Part shown: positions 39,740 to 46,654 of the stretch, one piece after another
Position numbering within the stretch: the stretch's first letter is position 1
How the letters are laid out: every line of letters starts with the position of its first letter
Assembly: GCA_046704785.1 (NCBI GenBank)
Contig: JBJKRF010000042.1
Coordinates: 1 to 46,654 of the forward strand
Direction: 5' to 3'
DNA: 46,654 bases
From: JBJKRF01 sp046704785
Lineage (GTDB): Bacteria; Chloroflexota; Anaerolineae; Anaerolineales; Villigracilaceae
Translations under genes and position numbers: made by a program
Notes under the pieces: generated by a model
Told to the model about the DNA's origin: nothing
What the model saw: the letters and a program-made list of their open reading frames with translations, nothing else
Databases searched by the model: none

Positions 39740-42241
39740 ATGAAATCCAGCTTACGCCGCACGTTGGCCCCCCGACTGGCGGCCCTTGTTATGCTTGCGC
39801 TTGCCAGTCTATCCTGCACGTGGACCTTGATCGACTGGGGCCAGCTTATCCAGCCCTCCACGCCGGTTCCCGGCAATGCGACACCCACAGCCACGCCAGC
39901 GCCACTGGCCGAGATCACTTTCAACGCGGCCATTTCTGCGCCGCTCCCGCCAGGAGATGCGCTGGCGCTTGGAATCGTAGATGAAGTGACCGGGCTGGCG
40001 CTAAATCCCCAGTTCTTCCCCATGACCGGAGTCGATGCTCAACACTATACGCTCAAATTAAAACTCCCCTTGGGCACCGTCGTCAAATACCGCTACTACC
40101 GCCAGGGCAGCACGACCGTCCAGGAAGACACCACCAACGGCACGTTGGTGCGCTACCGGCTCTACAAAGTTGACGGTCCCGCCAGCGTGGACGACGTTGT
40201 CGCCTCGTGGAGCGACCAGCCTTTCAGCGGAGGCACCGGTCGCATCACCGGGACGGTGATGGACGCATCCAGCGGGCGCCCCATCCCGAACGTGATGGTC
40301 GCAGCGGGTGGTCTCTCCACACTGACCGATTCGCTCGGCCAGTACATCCTGGACGGGTTGCCCGCCGGGACGCACAATCTCGTTGCCTATTCGCTCGACG
40401 GCGCTTATACGATCTTCCAACAAGGCGCAACCGTCGAAACCGGACGGACAACCACCGCGCCGCTGTCACTGAGCCCGGTGCCCACCGTCCGTGTCACCTT
40501 TGTGGCTACGCTGCCAAAAGACACCGTCACCGGCGCGCCGGTGCGTCTGGCGGGGAACCTGCTCCAGCTTGGCAACACCTTTGCAGACCTCAGCGGTGGT
40601 GTCAACACCATAGCAACCCGCATGCCGACTCTGTCACCGCTCTCCGACGGTCGCCAGACTCTCACCCTTAGTTTACCGGTCGGCGCAGACATCCGTTATA
40701 AATACACCCTGGGTGATGGTTTCTGGAACGCTGAACACGATTCGAACGGCAATTTTGTCCTGCACGAACTGATCGTCCCGAAGACGGATACCGTCATCCA
40801 AGACAAGGTCGACACCTGGGAAGCCGGGCCGTCGGCGCCCATCCTGTTTGACGTGACCGTCCCCAGCAACACACCCACCACCGATACCGTCTCGATCCAG
40901 TTCAATCCCTACGGCTGGACCGAGCCAATTCCAATGTGGCCGCTGGGCAACAACCGTTGGGCCTACAAGCTTTTTGGCCCGCTCAACATGTTGGGCAGCT
41001 TCCATTACCGTTATTGCCGCAATGACCAGTGCGGCTCCGCAGATGACCAGGCTACCGCCGGCACAGCGGCGCTGTCACGCTCGGTCGCCACCAGCCTGAC
41101 GGGAGAAACGATCCAAGAGAACGTCAACGCCTGGCAGTGGTGGCCGGAGTCGGAACCGGCTACCCTGGTGGCCGTATCGGTCAACCCGCGTCAAGCCGGC
41201 TTTTGGGCCGGTGTGGAGTTCCAGAGCCATTACCAGCCCAACTGGCAGGCGCTTTTGCCCGCAGCCATGCAGAACGTCCAGGCCCTGGGCGCCAATTACG
41301 TCGTGCTGACGCCAAGCTGGACGGCGACCTCGTCTAACCCTTTGGCCTTTGCCCCAACCCCTGGCGACGACCCACTTTGGAACGATACGCTTCAGGCCGT
41401 CCAGTATGCGCGTGCGCAAGCGCTCAGCGTTGCCATCTACGCTACACCACATCTGTTACCTTCCACTGCGGACTTCTGGCAAAAGGCGCCACGCACGCCG
41501 GATTGGTGGAATAGCTGGTTCGAACGCTACCGCGCCTTCGCCCTCTACCACGCCGACCTGGCAACCGCCTCCGGCGCCCAAGCGCTCATACTCGGCGGCG
41601 ATACAGTCCTGCCGGCCCTCCCCGACGGCGTCCTACCGGATGGCAGTCTTTCAGGCGTTCCTGCAGATGCTGCGACACGCTGGGCCAGCCTGATCCAGGA
41701 AGTCCGTCAGCATTTCAGTGGACAAATTCTGTGGGCCATCCCTTACCGGGATAAAATGCCCGCCTCGCCCCCGGCTTTCTCCAACCAACTGGACGCTTTC
41801 TACATTCTTTGGTCAGCGCCGTTGGCGGCAAACGGTCCCGCAACGCCAGACGCGATGACGACGGAAGCGCTCAACCGTCTCGATAACGATATTCTGCCCT
41901 TCCTGGTCAGCGCCAAAAAGCCGGGCGTTCTCGCCGTAGACTATCCGTCGGCGCAGGGCGCAGCCCAGGGATGCGTCCCGGCAGAGGGAAACGGTTGCCT
42001 GGATTTCGACGCGCTGTCCAGGCCCTTTCCAGATATCCCCAGCGTTTCACTTGATTTGAAGGGACAGGCCGACCTGTATCAAGCTATCTTACAGGCTGTC
42101 AACCAGCGCGACTGGGTCAGTGGTGTGATCAGTCGGGGTTATTATCCTCCCGCTGCGCTTATGGATAAATCCACCTCCGTGCATGGTAAAGCGGCAGCAG
42201 ATTTGCTCTGGTATTGGTTCCCGCGTTTTCAGGGACATTAG
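39740..42241 (+). CDS. multidomain lipoprotein: carbohydrate-binding-like modules plus GH113-like barrel
   Basis: 833 residues. Lipobox LALASLSC, Thr/Pro linker, then a beta-sandwich module (~50-165, ITFNAAISAP...VVKYRYYRQGS, CBM20-like), a carboxypeptidase-regulatory-like fold (~170-230, GRITGTVMDASSGRPIPNVMV), two further beta-sandwich modules (~240-480) and a C-terminal TIM barrel (~490-825). The barrel ends SVHGKAAADLLWYWF and resembles GH113 mannanase-like proteins. Positions where catalytic Glu are expected read LILGGDTV and LAVDYPSA, so it may bind rather than cut. GGAGAGGAG (39721-39729) supports the start. Extracellular polysaccharide binding is inferred. Confidence 0.7.
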   Translation: MKSSLRRTLAPRLAALVMLALASLSCTWTLIDWGQLIQPSTPVPGNATPTATPAPLAEITFNAAISAPLPPGDALALGIVDEVTGLALNPQFFPMTGVDAQHYTLKLKLPLGTVVKYRYYRQGSTTVQEDTTNGTLVRYRLYKVDGPASVDDVVASWSDQPFSGGTGRITGTVMDASSGRPIPNVMVAAGGLSTLTDSLGQYILDGLPAGTHNLVAYSLDGAYTIFQQGATVETGRTTTAPLSLSPVPTVRVTFVATLPKDTVTGAPVRLAGNLLQLGNTFADLSGGVNTIATRMPTLSPLSDGRQTLTLSLPVGADIRYKYTLGDGFWNAEHDSNGNFVLHELIVPKTDTVIQDKVDTWEAGPSAPILFDVTVPSNTPTTDTVSIQFNPYGWTEPIPMWPLGNNRWAYKLFGPLNMLGSFHYRYCRNDQCGSADDQATAGTAALSRSVATSLTGETIQENVNAWQWWPESEPATLVAVSVNPRQAGFWAGVEFQSHYQPNWQALLPAAMQNVQALGANYVVLTPSWTATSSNPLAFAPTPGDDPLWNDTLQAVQYARAQALSVAIYATPHLLPSTADFWQKAPRTPDWWNSWFERYRAFALYHADLATASGAQALILGGDTVLPALPDGVLPDGSLSGVPADAATRWASLIQEVRQHFSGQILWAIPYRDKMPASPPAFSNQLDAFYILWSAPLAANGPATPDAMTTEALNRLDNDILPFLVSAKKPGVLAVDYPSAQGAAQGCVPAEGNGCLDFDALSRPFPDIPSVSLDLKGQADLYQAILQAVNQRDWVSGVISRGYYPPAALMDKSTSVHGKAAADLLWYWFPRFQGH

Positions 42242-42252
42242 CATTCTATACA

Positions 42253-42295
42253 ACAGCGACAACAGGACGATATTCTTACCATCCTGTTGTCGCTG
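42253..42295 (+). terminator. long hairpin after the carbohydrate lipoprotein gene
   Basis: CAGCGACAACAGGA (42253-42266) pairs perfectly with 42282-42295 around a 15-base loop, followed by ATCATTTTCG. It is a weak T-tract but a strong stem. Confidence 0.65.
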
Positions 42296-42342
42296 ATCAT
42301 TTTCGACCCTTTCCATTCTACGATAGCGGCAGAACGCTTGTT

Positions 42343-42378
42343 AAAAAACAAAAACCCCGCGCCAGATGATCGGCGGGG
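42343..42378 (-). terminator. terminator of the small minus-strand gene
   Basis: On the minus strand CCCCGCC (42378-42372) pairs with GGCGCGGGG (42363-42355, one small bulge), followed by TTTTTGTTTTTT. It lies 30 bases after the stop at 42409. Confidence 0.8.
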
Positions 42379-42408
42379 GCGTTTACATTCGGAAGGGTAC
42401 AGCGATTC

Positions 42409-42711
42409 TTAACACGCTGTACTGGAGTGCAGGGACGCCATGGGCACCATCTGATAATTAAGCAACGCTTCGATTTCCGGGCTGGCCGGCACCATCATTT
42501 GACGGTTGAGCAAACGCCGGGGGTGCATCAGTGTCAACAAATACCCACGGCCTTCGTCATTAGCGCCGTGCGCCAGTAAATGCGTCGCTTCGGCAATAAT
42601 CCAACCTTCATCTAGCGCCAGACGCAATGTTCGATCATCCGTATTTGCGCTTGTCATCCTGATCAATTCGCCATTGAGTTTCAGAGAAGAGCCTGCTTTA
42701 CTCGATAACAT
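42409..42711 (-). CDS. small protein of unknown function
   Basis: 100 residues starting MLSSKAGSSLKLNGELIRM, ending ALLNYQMVPMASLHSSTAC. AAGGAGG at 42717-42723 is a near-perfect ribosome site, which fixes the ATG at 42711 and makes the gene credible. A -10 and a terminator bracket it, so it is a monocistronic unit. No signal peptide, membrane segment or known motif. Predicted cytoplasmic. Function unknown. Confidence 0.7.
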   Translation of the reverse strand: MLSSKAGSSLKLNGELIRMTSANTDDRTLRLALDEGWIIAEATHLLAHGANDEGRGYLLTLMHPRRLLNRQMMVPASPEIEALLNYQMVPMASLHSSTAC

Positions 42712-42760
42712 ACATCCTCCTTTCCTGATCATTTATTAAATTTTATCATACCTGATTTAG

Positions 42761-42787
42761 ATTATAGCTCTTTTAATATTATGTAAA
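42761..42787 (-). promoter_or_regulatory. promoter of the small unknown gene
   Basis: Minus strand: TTTACA (42787-42782), a 15-base spacer and TATAAT (42766-42761). The spacer is short of the ideal 17. The leader would be ~45 bases and contains the strong Shine-Dalgarno. Confidence 0.5.
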
Positions 42788-42887
42788 CGTTTCATAAACG
42801 CGCCGCATATCCCAGCCATAAATCCATTTCGTCATATCGATTCCGAAAGAATCGCGAACTTTCATCACACCTACCAGGCTTTGAACG

Positions 42888-42893
42888 TATAAT
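42888..42893 (+). promoter_or_regulatory. -10 element of the penicillin-acylase-family gene
   Basis: TATAAT at 42888-42893, with no good -35. The predicted start near 42900 gives a ~109-base leader before the ATG at 43009. Nothing else is seen in 42788-43008. Confidence 0.45.
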
Positions 42894-43008
42894 TACACTG
42901 CTGTTATTGATTACGCGACCTCTCCGAATTTCCACAAACCAAGACATCTTGTTCGTTTCCATAAAAGTTGGCGTATCCATCCAAAGGCCCTATGGAGGCA
43001 ATCATCGT

Positions 43009-45549
43009 ATGTCCAAACTTCGCCTTTTTTTCGTCCGTATGATAAGCATTCTGATCATTCTGGCGCTGGCAGGGGGAATTTTTGGGTTTTACACCGTGCG
43101 ACAATCTTTTCCCCAAGTGGACGGGCGTATCCACATCCAGGGTCTGGACGGCCCTGTCGACATTTACCGCGACGCCATGGGCATCCCACAGGTCTATGCC
43201 ACTACCCAACATGACCTGTTCATGGCGCAAGGCTACACCCACGCGCAAGAGCGCTTCTGGCAAATGGATTTCTGGCGACACATTGGGGCAGGCACACTGT
43301 CCGAGATGTTCGGCAAGAGCGAGCTGGACACAGACATGTTCCTGCGCACCCTCGGCTGGCGCGAAATCGCCGAGCAGGAATACCAGGCGCTCGACCCTGA
43401 GTCACGCTCACTCCTGGATGCCTACGCGGAAGGCGTCAACGACTATCTATCCACTCATCAGGGCACAACCATCAGCCTGGAATACGGCGTGCTCAAACTG
43501 CTCAATCCGGGGTACCAGCCTGCGCCCTGGACGCCAATTAATACATTGACCTGGGCCAAGGTCATGGCCTGGGATTTGCGCGGGAACATAGACGAGGAAA
43601 TCGAACGTTCGATTCTGCTCAAGACTCTGACGCCCGACCAGGTCAACGAACTCTTCCCACCCTACCCCGCAGACCATCCCACCATTGTGCAACAATACCC
43701 ACCGACCAGCGCAAAACAGCCGGATGTGACCCAGATACTCAAAACACCAAACGTCGACGTCGATCTCTCCATGGTTGCGGATCGTTTCAACCTTCTGGAC
43801 GGCGTCCTTGGCCCCTCAGGAAGCGGGATCGGCTCAAATTCATGGGTAATTTCTGGCAAGCTAACCACTACCGGAAAACCTTTACTGGCCAATGACCCGC
43901 ACCTGGCCATCCAGATGCCATCCATCTGGTATCAAATGGGGCTGCATTGCCAACCCGTGGGCACCTCCTGCCCTTACGACCTTTCCGGATTCTCGTTTGC
44001 GGGTGTCCCCGGTATCGTCATCGGCCATAACGAACGTATCGCCTGGGGCTTTACCAACGTCGGCCCGGACGTGATGGACCTGTACATCGAAAAGATCAAC
44101 CCTGACAACCCGAACCAGTACGAAGTGGATGGTAAGTGGGTGGACATGCAAACTCGCATCGAGACGATCAACGTCGCGGGGGATAAGCCCGTCACTTTAA
44201 CGGTACGCAGCACCCGGCACGGCCCGATCATCTCCGGCAGCTTTGGGCCGCTAAAAGATCAGGTCACCCCCACCCAGACGCCATACAGCCGGGCAGCCGG
44301 CATCCCGCTCCCGCAGCATTACGCCATTTCACTGCGCTGGACGGCGTTGAAGCCGGGTTTCGTCTTCCGCGCTATCTGGGGTTTCGACAAAGCCCAGAAT
44401 TGGAATGACTTTCGGGCGGCGGCTAAATATTTCACGGCGCCAGGGCAGAACCTGGTTTACGCCGATGTAGACGGCAACATTGGCTACCAGATGCCCGGCA
44501 ACGTGCCGATCCGCAAGCAGGGTGATGGGCGCCTGCCGGCGCCCGGCTGGACGGATGATTACGAATGGACAGGATACATCCCCTTCAACCAGCTTCCGTA
44601 TACGTTCAATCCGCCCCAGGGCTATATCGTCACGGCCAACAACCGCGTACCGCCGGCGAATTTTCCGTACCTGATCACGACCGATTGGGAATACGGTTAC
44701 CGCGCCTTGCGCATCCAGAATATGATCGAACAAGCGCCAGGAAAAATCGACATCGCTTATATCGAGAAGATGCAGGGAGACGACAAGGACCTGAACGCAG
44801 CCACACTGGTGCCGATTTTGAACGGCGTCCAACTCAGCCCGCAACTGGCAAACCTTCGCTATAAATACCTGTCGCAATGGGACTATCAGGACACGATGGA
44901 CTCTCCCTCGGCGGCCCTGTTCGCTGTCTTCTGGCAGGATTTATTAAAGGATACTTTTTCAGACGAACCCATCCCGGCCCAGTACATGCCCGACGGCGGC
45001 GAACGCTGGTTCGAGGTCATGCGCAAACTCGTCAGCGACCCCACCAACTCTTTCTGGGACGACAAGACCACGCCGAATAAAGTGGAGACGCGCGACGATA
45101 TTTTTGCCAAGGCCTTTGCAGAAGCGGTGAACTGCCAGGTCTGCATCCAGAAATTTGGCTCGGACATCAGCAAGTGGCAATGGGGCGGACTCCACACGGC
45201 CACGTTTCGTAACCAATCCTTGGGCGAATCGGGCGTCGCGCCCATTGAAGCTCTGTTCAACCGGGGGCCTTACCCGACATCCGGCGGCAAAGGCATCGTC
45301 AACGCTACCGGCTGGACGGCAGGCGACTCCTTCGAGGTCGATTGGTTGCCATCCATGCGGATGATCGTCGACTTGAGCAACCTGGACCATTCGCTGACGG
45401 TGCATACCACCGGCGAATCGGGACACGCTTTCAATCCGCACTACGCCGACATGATCGACCTGTGGCGAAACATCCAGTATTACCCAATGTTGTGGAGCCA
45501 GCAACAGGTGACCGACAACGCGAAAAACCATCTGCAACTCTTGCCGTAG
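43009..45549 (+). CDS. penicillin acylase family (S45) N-terminal-nucleophile hydrolase
   Basis: 846 residues. An N-terminal membrane/signal segment (MISILIILALAGGIFGFY) is followed by the alpha part (AMGIPQVYATTQHDLFMAQGYTHAQERFWQMD) and the autocatalytic cleavage site: Ser276 in GIGSNSWVISGK becomes the N-terminal nucleophile of the beta chain. Beta-chain motifs include KPLLANDPHL and RIAWGFTNVGPD, and the C-terminal GESGHAFNPHYADMIDLW. Family members hydrolyse amide bonds of beta-lactams, N-acyl-homoserine lactones or other acyl-amides outside the cytoplasm. The substrate is not readable from sequence. GGAGG at 42994-42998 places the start at 43009; the frame is open from 42907. Confidence 0.92.
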   Translation: MSKLRLFFVRMISILIILALAGGIFGFYTVRQSFPQVDGRIHIQGLDGPVDIYRDAMGIPQVYATTQHDLFMAQGYTHAQERFWQMDFWRHIGAGTLSEMFGKSELDTDMFLRTLGWREIAEQEYQALDPESRSLLDAYAEGVNDYLSTHQGTTISLEYGVLKLLNPGYQPAPWTPINTLTWAKVMAWDLRGNIDEEIERSILLKTLTPDQVNELFPPYPADHPTIVQQYPPTSAKQPDVTQILKTPNVDVDLSMVADRFNLLDGVLGPSGSGIGSNSWVISGKLTTTGKPLLANDPHLAIQMPSIWYQMGLHCQPVGTSCPYDLSGFSFAGVPGIVIGHNERIAWGFTNVGPDVMDLYIEKINPDNPNQYEVDGKWVDMQTRIETINVAGDKPVTLTVRSTRHGPIISGSFGPLKDQVTPTQTPYSRAAGIPLPQHYAISLRWTALKPGFVFRAIWGFDKAQNWNDFRAAAKYFTAPGQNLVYADVDGNIGYQMPGNVPIRKQGDGRLPAPGWTDDYEWTGYIPFNQLPYTFNPPQGYIVTANNRVPPANFPYLITTDWEYGYRALRIQNMIEQAPGKIDIAYIEKMQGDDKDLNAATLVPILNGVQLSPQLANLRYKYLSQWDYQDTMDSPSAALFAVFWQDLLKDTFSDEPIPAQYMPDGGERWFEVMRKLVSDPTNSFWDDKTTPNKVETRDDIFAKAFAEAVNCQVCIQKFGSDISKWQWGGLHTATFRNQSLGESGVAPIEALFNRGPYPTSGGKGIVNATGWTAGDSFEVDWLPSMRMIVDLSNLDHSLTVHTTGESGHAFNPHYADMIDLWRNIQYYPMLWSQQQVTDNAKNHLQLLP

Positions 45550-45564
45550 AACCAACTGAGATAC

Positions 45565-45594
45565 AAAAAGCCCTCGCTCTTGCGAGGGCTTTTT
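45565..45594. terminator. bidirectional terminator between convergent genes
   Basis: AAAAAGCCCTCGC (45565-45577) pairs perfectly with GCGAGGGCTTTTT (45582-45594) around TCTT, giving T5 on both strands. It serves the acylase gene and the DedA gene. Confidence 0.9.
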
Positions 45595-45613
45595 CACGGC
45601 CAAATGACGAGTC

Positions 45614-46279
45614 TTATTCGCCCGCAGCTTCGACTTTGGACGTTTTACTCTCTTGGCGGGCCCGCCACCACTCATAGGCTGCCGGCACCAACGAAATCAA
45701 AATGATGACGACGATAACCAGTTCGAAGTTTTTTTGGACGAAAGGAATGTTACCGAAGAAATATCCCGCAAAGGTAAACAAGCCTACCCAAACAACGCCG
45801 CCGAAGAAATTGTAACTGATGAAGTATCCATAAGACATCTGTCCAACGCCAGCTACAAAAGGCGCAAACGTGCGCACGATCGGGACGAAACGCGCCAGGA
45901 AGATCGTCTTACCACCATGTTTTTGAAAAAAAGCGTGCGTGCGATCGATGTAGGCTTTCTTAATGAAACGCACGTTTCCGGTATAGACCCGGTCGCCGAT
46001 TTTGTGGCCGATCCAATAATTGGCCGTATCTCCGCCGACGGCAGCGAGGGCCAGCACGGCAAACAAAAGCCATGGATTCAAGCTTCCCAATGCGGCAAAC
46101 GTTCCAGCAGCGAAAATGAGCGAGTCGCCCGGCAGAAACGGCGTCACCACCAGGCCCGTCTCGCAAAAGATCACCACGAACAGGATCACATAAGTCAACG
46201 CGCCATACGTTTGAATAATGCCGGCCAAGTAATCATTCAAATGCAGAACGACATCGAGGATTGTTTTCAGAATTCCCAT
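45614..46279 (-). CDS. DedA-family (VTT-domain) membrane protein
   Basis: 221 residues. Family motifs in order: ETGLVVTPFLPGDSLIFAAG, GGDTANYWIGHKIG, KHGGKTIFLARFVPIVRTFAPFVAGVGQM and a C-terminal helix (FELVIVVIILISLVPAAYEWW). DedA proteins are envelope-homeostasis membrane proteins linked to lipid-carrier (undecaprenyl phosphate) recycling or scrambling. The start at 46279 precedes the domain, with GGAGAAG upstream on the minus strand. An isolated gene next to the MITE-like element at 46301. Confidence 0.93.
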   Translation of the reverse strand: MGILKTILDVVLHLNDYLAGIIQTYGALTYVILFVVIFCETGLVVTPFLPGDSLIFAAGTFAALGSLNPWLLFAVLALAAVGGDTANYWIGHKIGDRVYTGNVRFIKKAYIDRTHAFFQKHGGKTIFLARFVPIVRTFAPFVAGVGQMSYGYFISYNFFGGVVWVGLFTFAGYFFGNIPFVQKNFELVIVVIILISLVPAAYEWWRARQESKTSKVEAAGE

Positions 46280-46300
46280 TTTCTTCTCCGGAATTTGTCA

Positions 46301-46435
46301 CTAGTGCCGCGACTTTATGGTTCTTAGGATTTCCCGTGGTAAAGGGGTAGATGTGGGAGTGTGGACGGCGCAAAGTCTGGTTTTGGGAAAAAGCCCAGAA
46401 CGCAAGCCTACAAATTAAGGAAGTTGCGGTACTAG
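46301..46435. mobile_element. 135-bp MITE-like element with CTAG ends and an internal repeat
   Basis: Ends CTAGTGCCGCGACTT and, inverted, CTAGTACCGCAACTT, with the same outer bases as the 23494-23592 element but in the opposite orientation. It is ~36 bp longer because it carries a copy of the GGTTCT-GGATTTCC repeat at 46319-46366. It encodes nothing. It lies 21 bases upstream of the DedA start codon. Confidence 0.7.
46319..46366 (+). repeat. dispersed repeat inside the MITE-like element
   Basis: GGTTCTTAGGATTTCCCGT followed by GGTAAAGGGGTAGATGTGGG. It is nearly identical to the stand-alone copy at 39596-39645. Confidence 0.75.
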
Positions 46436-46486
46436 CAGGCGCTGATTATACACTACTTGTGATTCCTGTTACATATCCGGTTCCAA

Positions 46487-46502
46487 GTTCCTTGGGATTT
46501 CC
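46487..46502 (+). repeat. short repeat core
   Basis: GTTCCTTGGGATTTCC resembles the first 17 bases of the dispersed repeat. It lies ~32 bases before a longer copy. Confidence 0.45.
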
Positions 46503-46533
46503 TGCTGACGCGTTTGCAATATTTAGAAAAACC

Positions 46534-46580
46534 GGTTCGTTAGGATTTCCTGTGGTAGGGGGTAGATATGGGGTGTGGGG
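46534..46580 (+). repeat. dispersed repeat copy at the contig end
   Basis: GGTTCGTTAGGATTTCCTGT followed by GGTAGGGGGTAGATATGGGG. It continues into a G-run that is probably an assembly artefact. Confidence 0.65.
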
Positions 46581-46654
46581 GGGGGCGGGGGGCGGCGCCC
46601 CCCCACCAACAACAACCTCCAAACAACACATACAAACATATCACAAGAAAAACA

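Larger units (their letters stand above)
46280..46654. other. non-coding right end: element, repeats and low-complexity tail
   Basis: No gene is supported. The segment holds the MITE-like element (46301-46435), two further repeat cores (46487-46502 and 46534-46580) and, from ~46570, a G-run, a GC palindrome and then an A/C-rich tail with almost no G. The tail looks artificial. Confidence 0.65.

Noticed and set aside
1..46654. tRNA or rRNA genes
   Set aside because: I scanned the intergenic regions for TPsiC-arm-like sequences and cloverleaf arms and saw none that complete a tRNA.

Overview
The window looks like a chromosomal contig of a Chloroflexota bacterium, probably class Anaerolineae. 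This is inferred from gene style, not from a marker-gene search. The signs are many lipoproteins whose lipobox is followed by a Thr/Pro-rich linker, a baseplate-J-like membrane protein beside alaS/ruvX/mltG, an NBR1-type Ig lipoprotein, a Pro/Ser/Thr-tailed Ser/Thr kinase, and moderately high GC. I see no rRNA, tRNA, CRISPR array, prophage or complete insertion sequence.

Layout. (1) 1-2.3 kb: RbsD-type sugar mutarotase, then one protein fusing a cytidylyltransferase to a GHMP sugar kinase, then a lone receiver domain. (2) 2.4-4.8 kb: DUF192 protein, LysM/M23 cell-wall peptidase, single-domain cNMP sensor. (3) 4.9-10.7 kb: complete branched-chain amino-acid ABC transporter livK-H-M-G-F, with two hairpins between livK and livH. 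(4) 10.8-12.9 kb: CinA with a degenerate amidohydrolase half, overlapping a membrane-anchored M14 carboxypeptidase. (5) 12.9-19.5 kb: small membrane protein (minus), MTA/SAH-deaminase-like amidohydrolase fused to a CYTH-like domain, membrane protein, two lipoproteins. (6) 19.6-27.0 kb, all minus: alaS, two related lipoproteins, baseplate-J-like protein, ruvX, mltG. (7) 27.2-31.2 kb: Ser/Thr kinase, lipoprotein hydrolase, histidine phosphatase, lipoprotein. (8) 31.3-37.3 kb: NBR1-Ig lipoprotein, GbsR/MarR-like regulator with a clear promoter/operator, NAD(P)-binding protein, small membrane protein, IMPase-family phosphatase, DUF2726-zinc-ribbon protein, CCA-adding-type enzyme. (9) 37.5-46.3 kb: GT-C-type membrane protein, large carbohydrate-active lipoprotein, small unknown protein, penicillin-acylase-family protein, DedA protein.

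Most genes serve the envelope: nutrient import, peptidoglycan remodelling, surface lipoproteins and glycan handling. Housekeeping genes (alaS, ruvX, mltG, CCA enzyme, cinA) are interspersed. The liv genes form one operon by overlaps and close spacing. ruvX and mltG are tightly coupled to the gene before them.

The most unusual features are the two domain fusions (cytidylyltransferase-GHMP kinase beside a mutarotase; deaminase-CYTH), the inactive-looking CinA domain, and a family of small non-coding repeats. The repeats include two homologous MITE-like elements bounded by CTAG and ending in inverted repeats; one forms the stop codon of a lipoprotein gene, the other carries a second repeat inside it. 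The last ~80 bases are low complexity and look like an assembly break in such a repeat.
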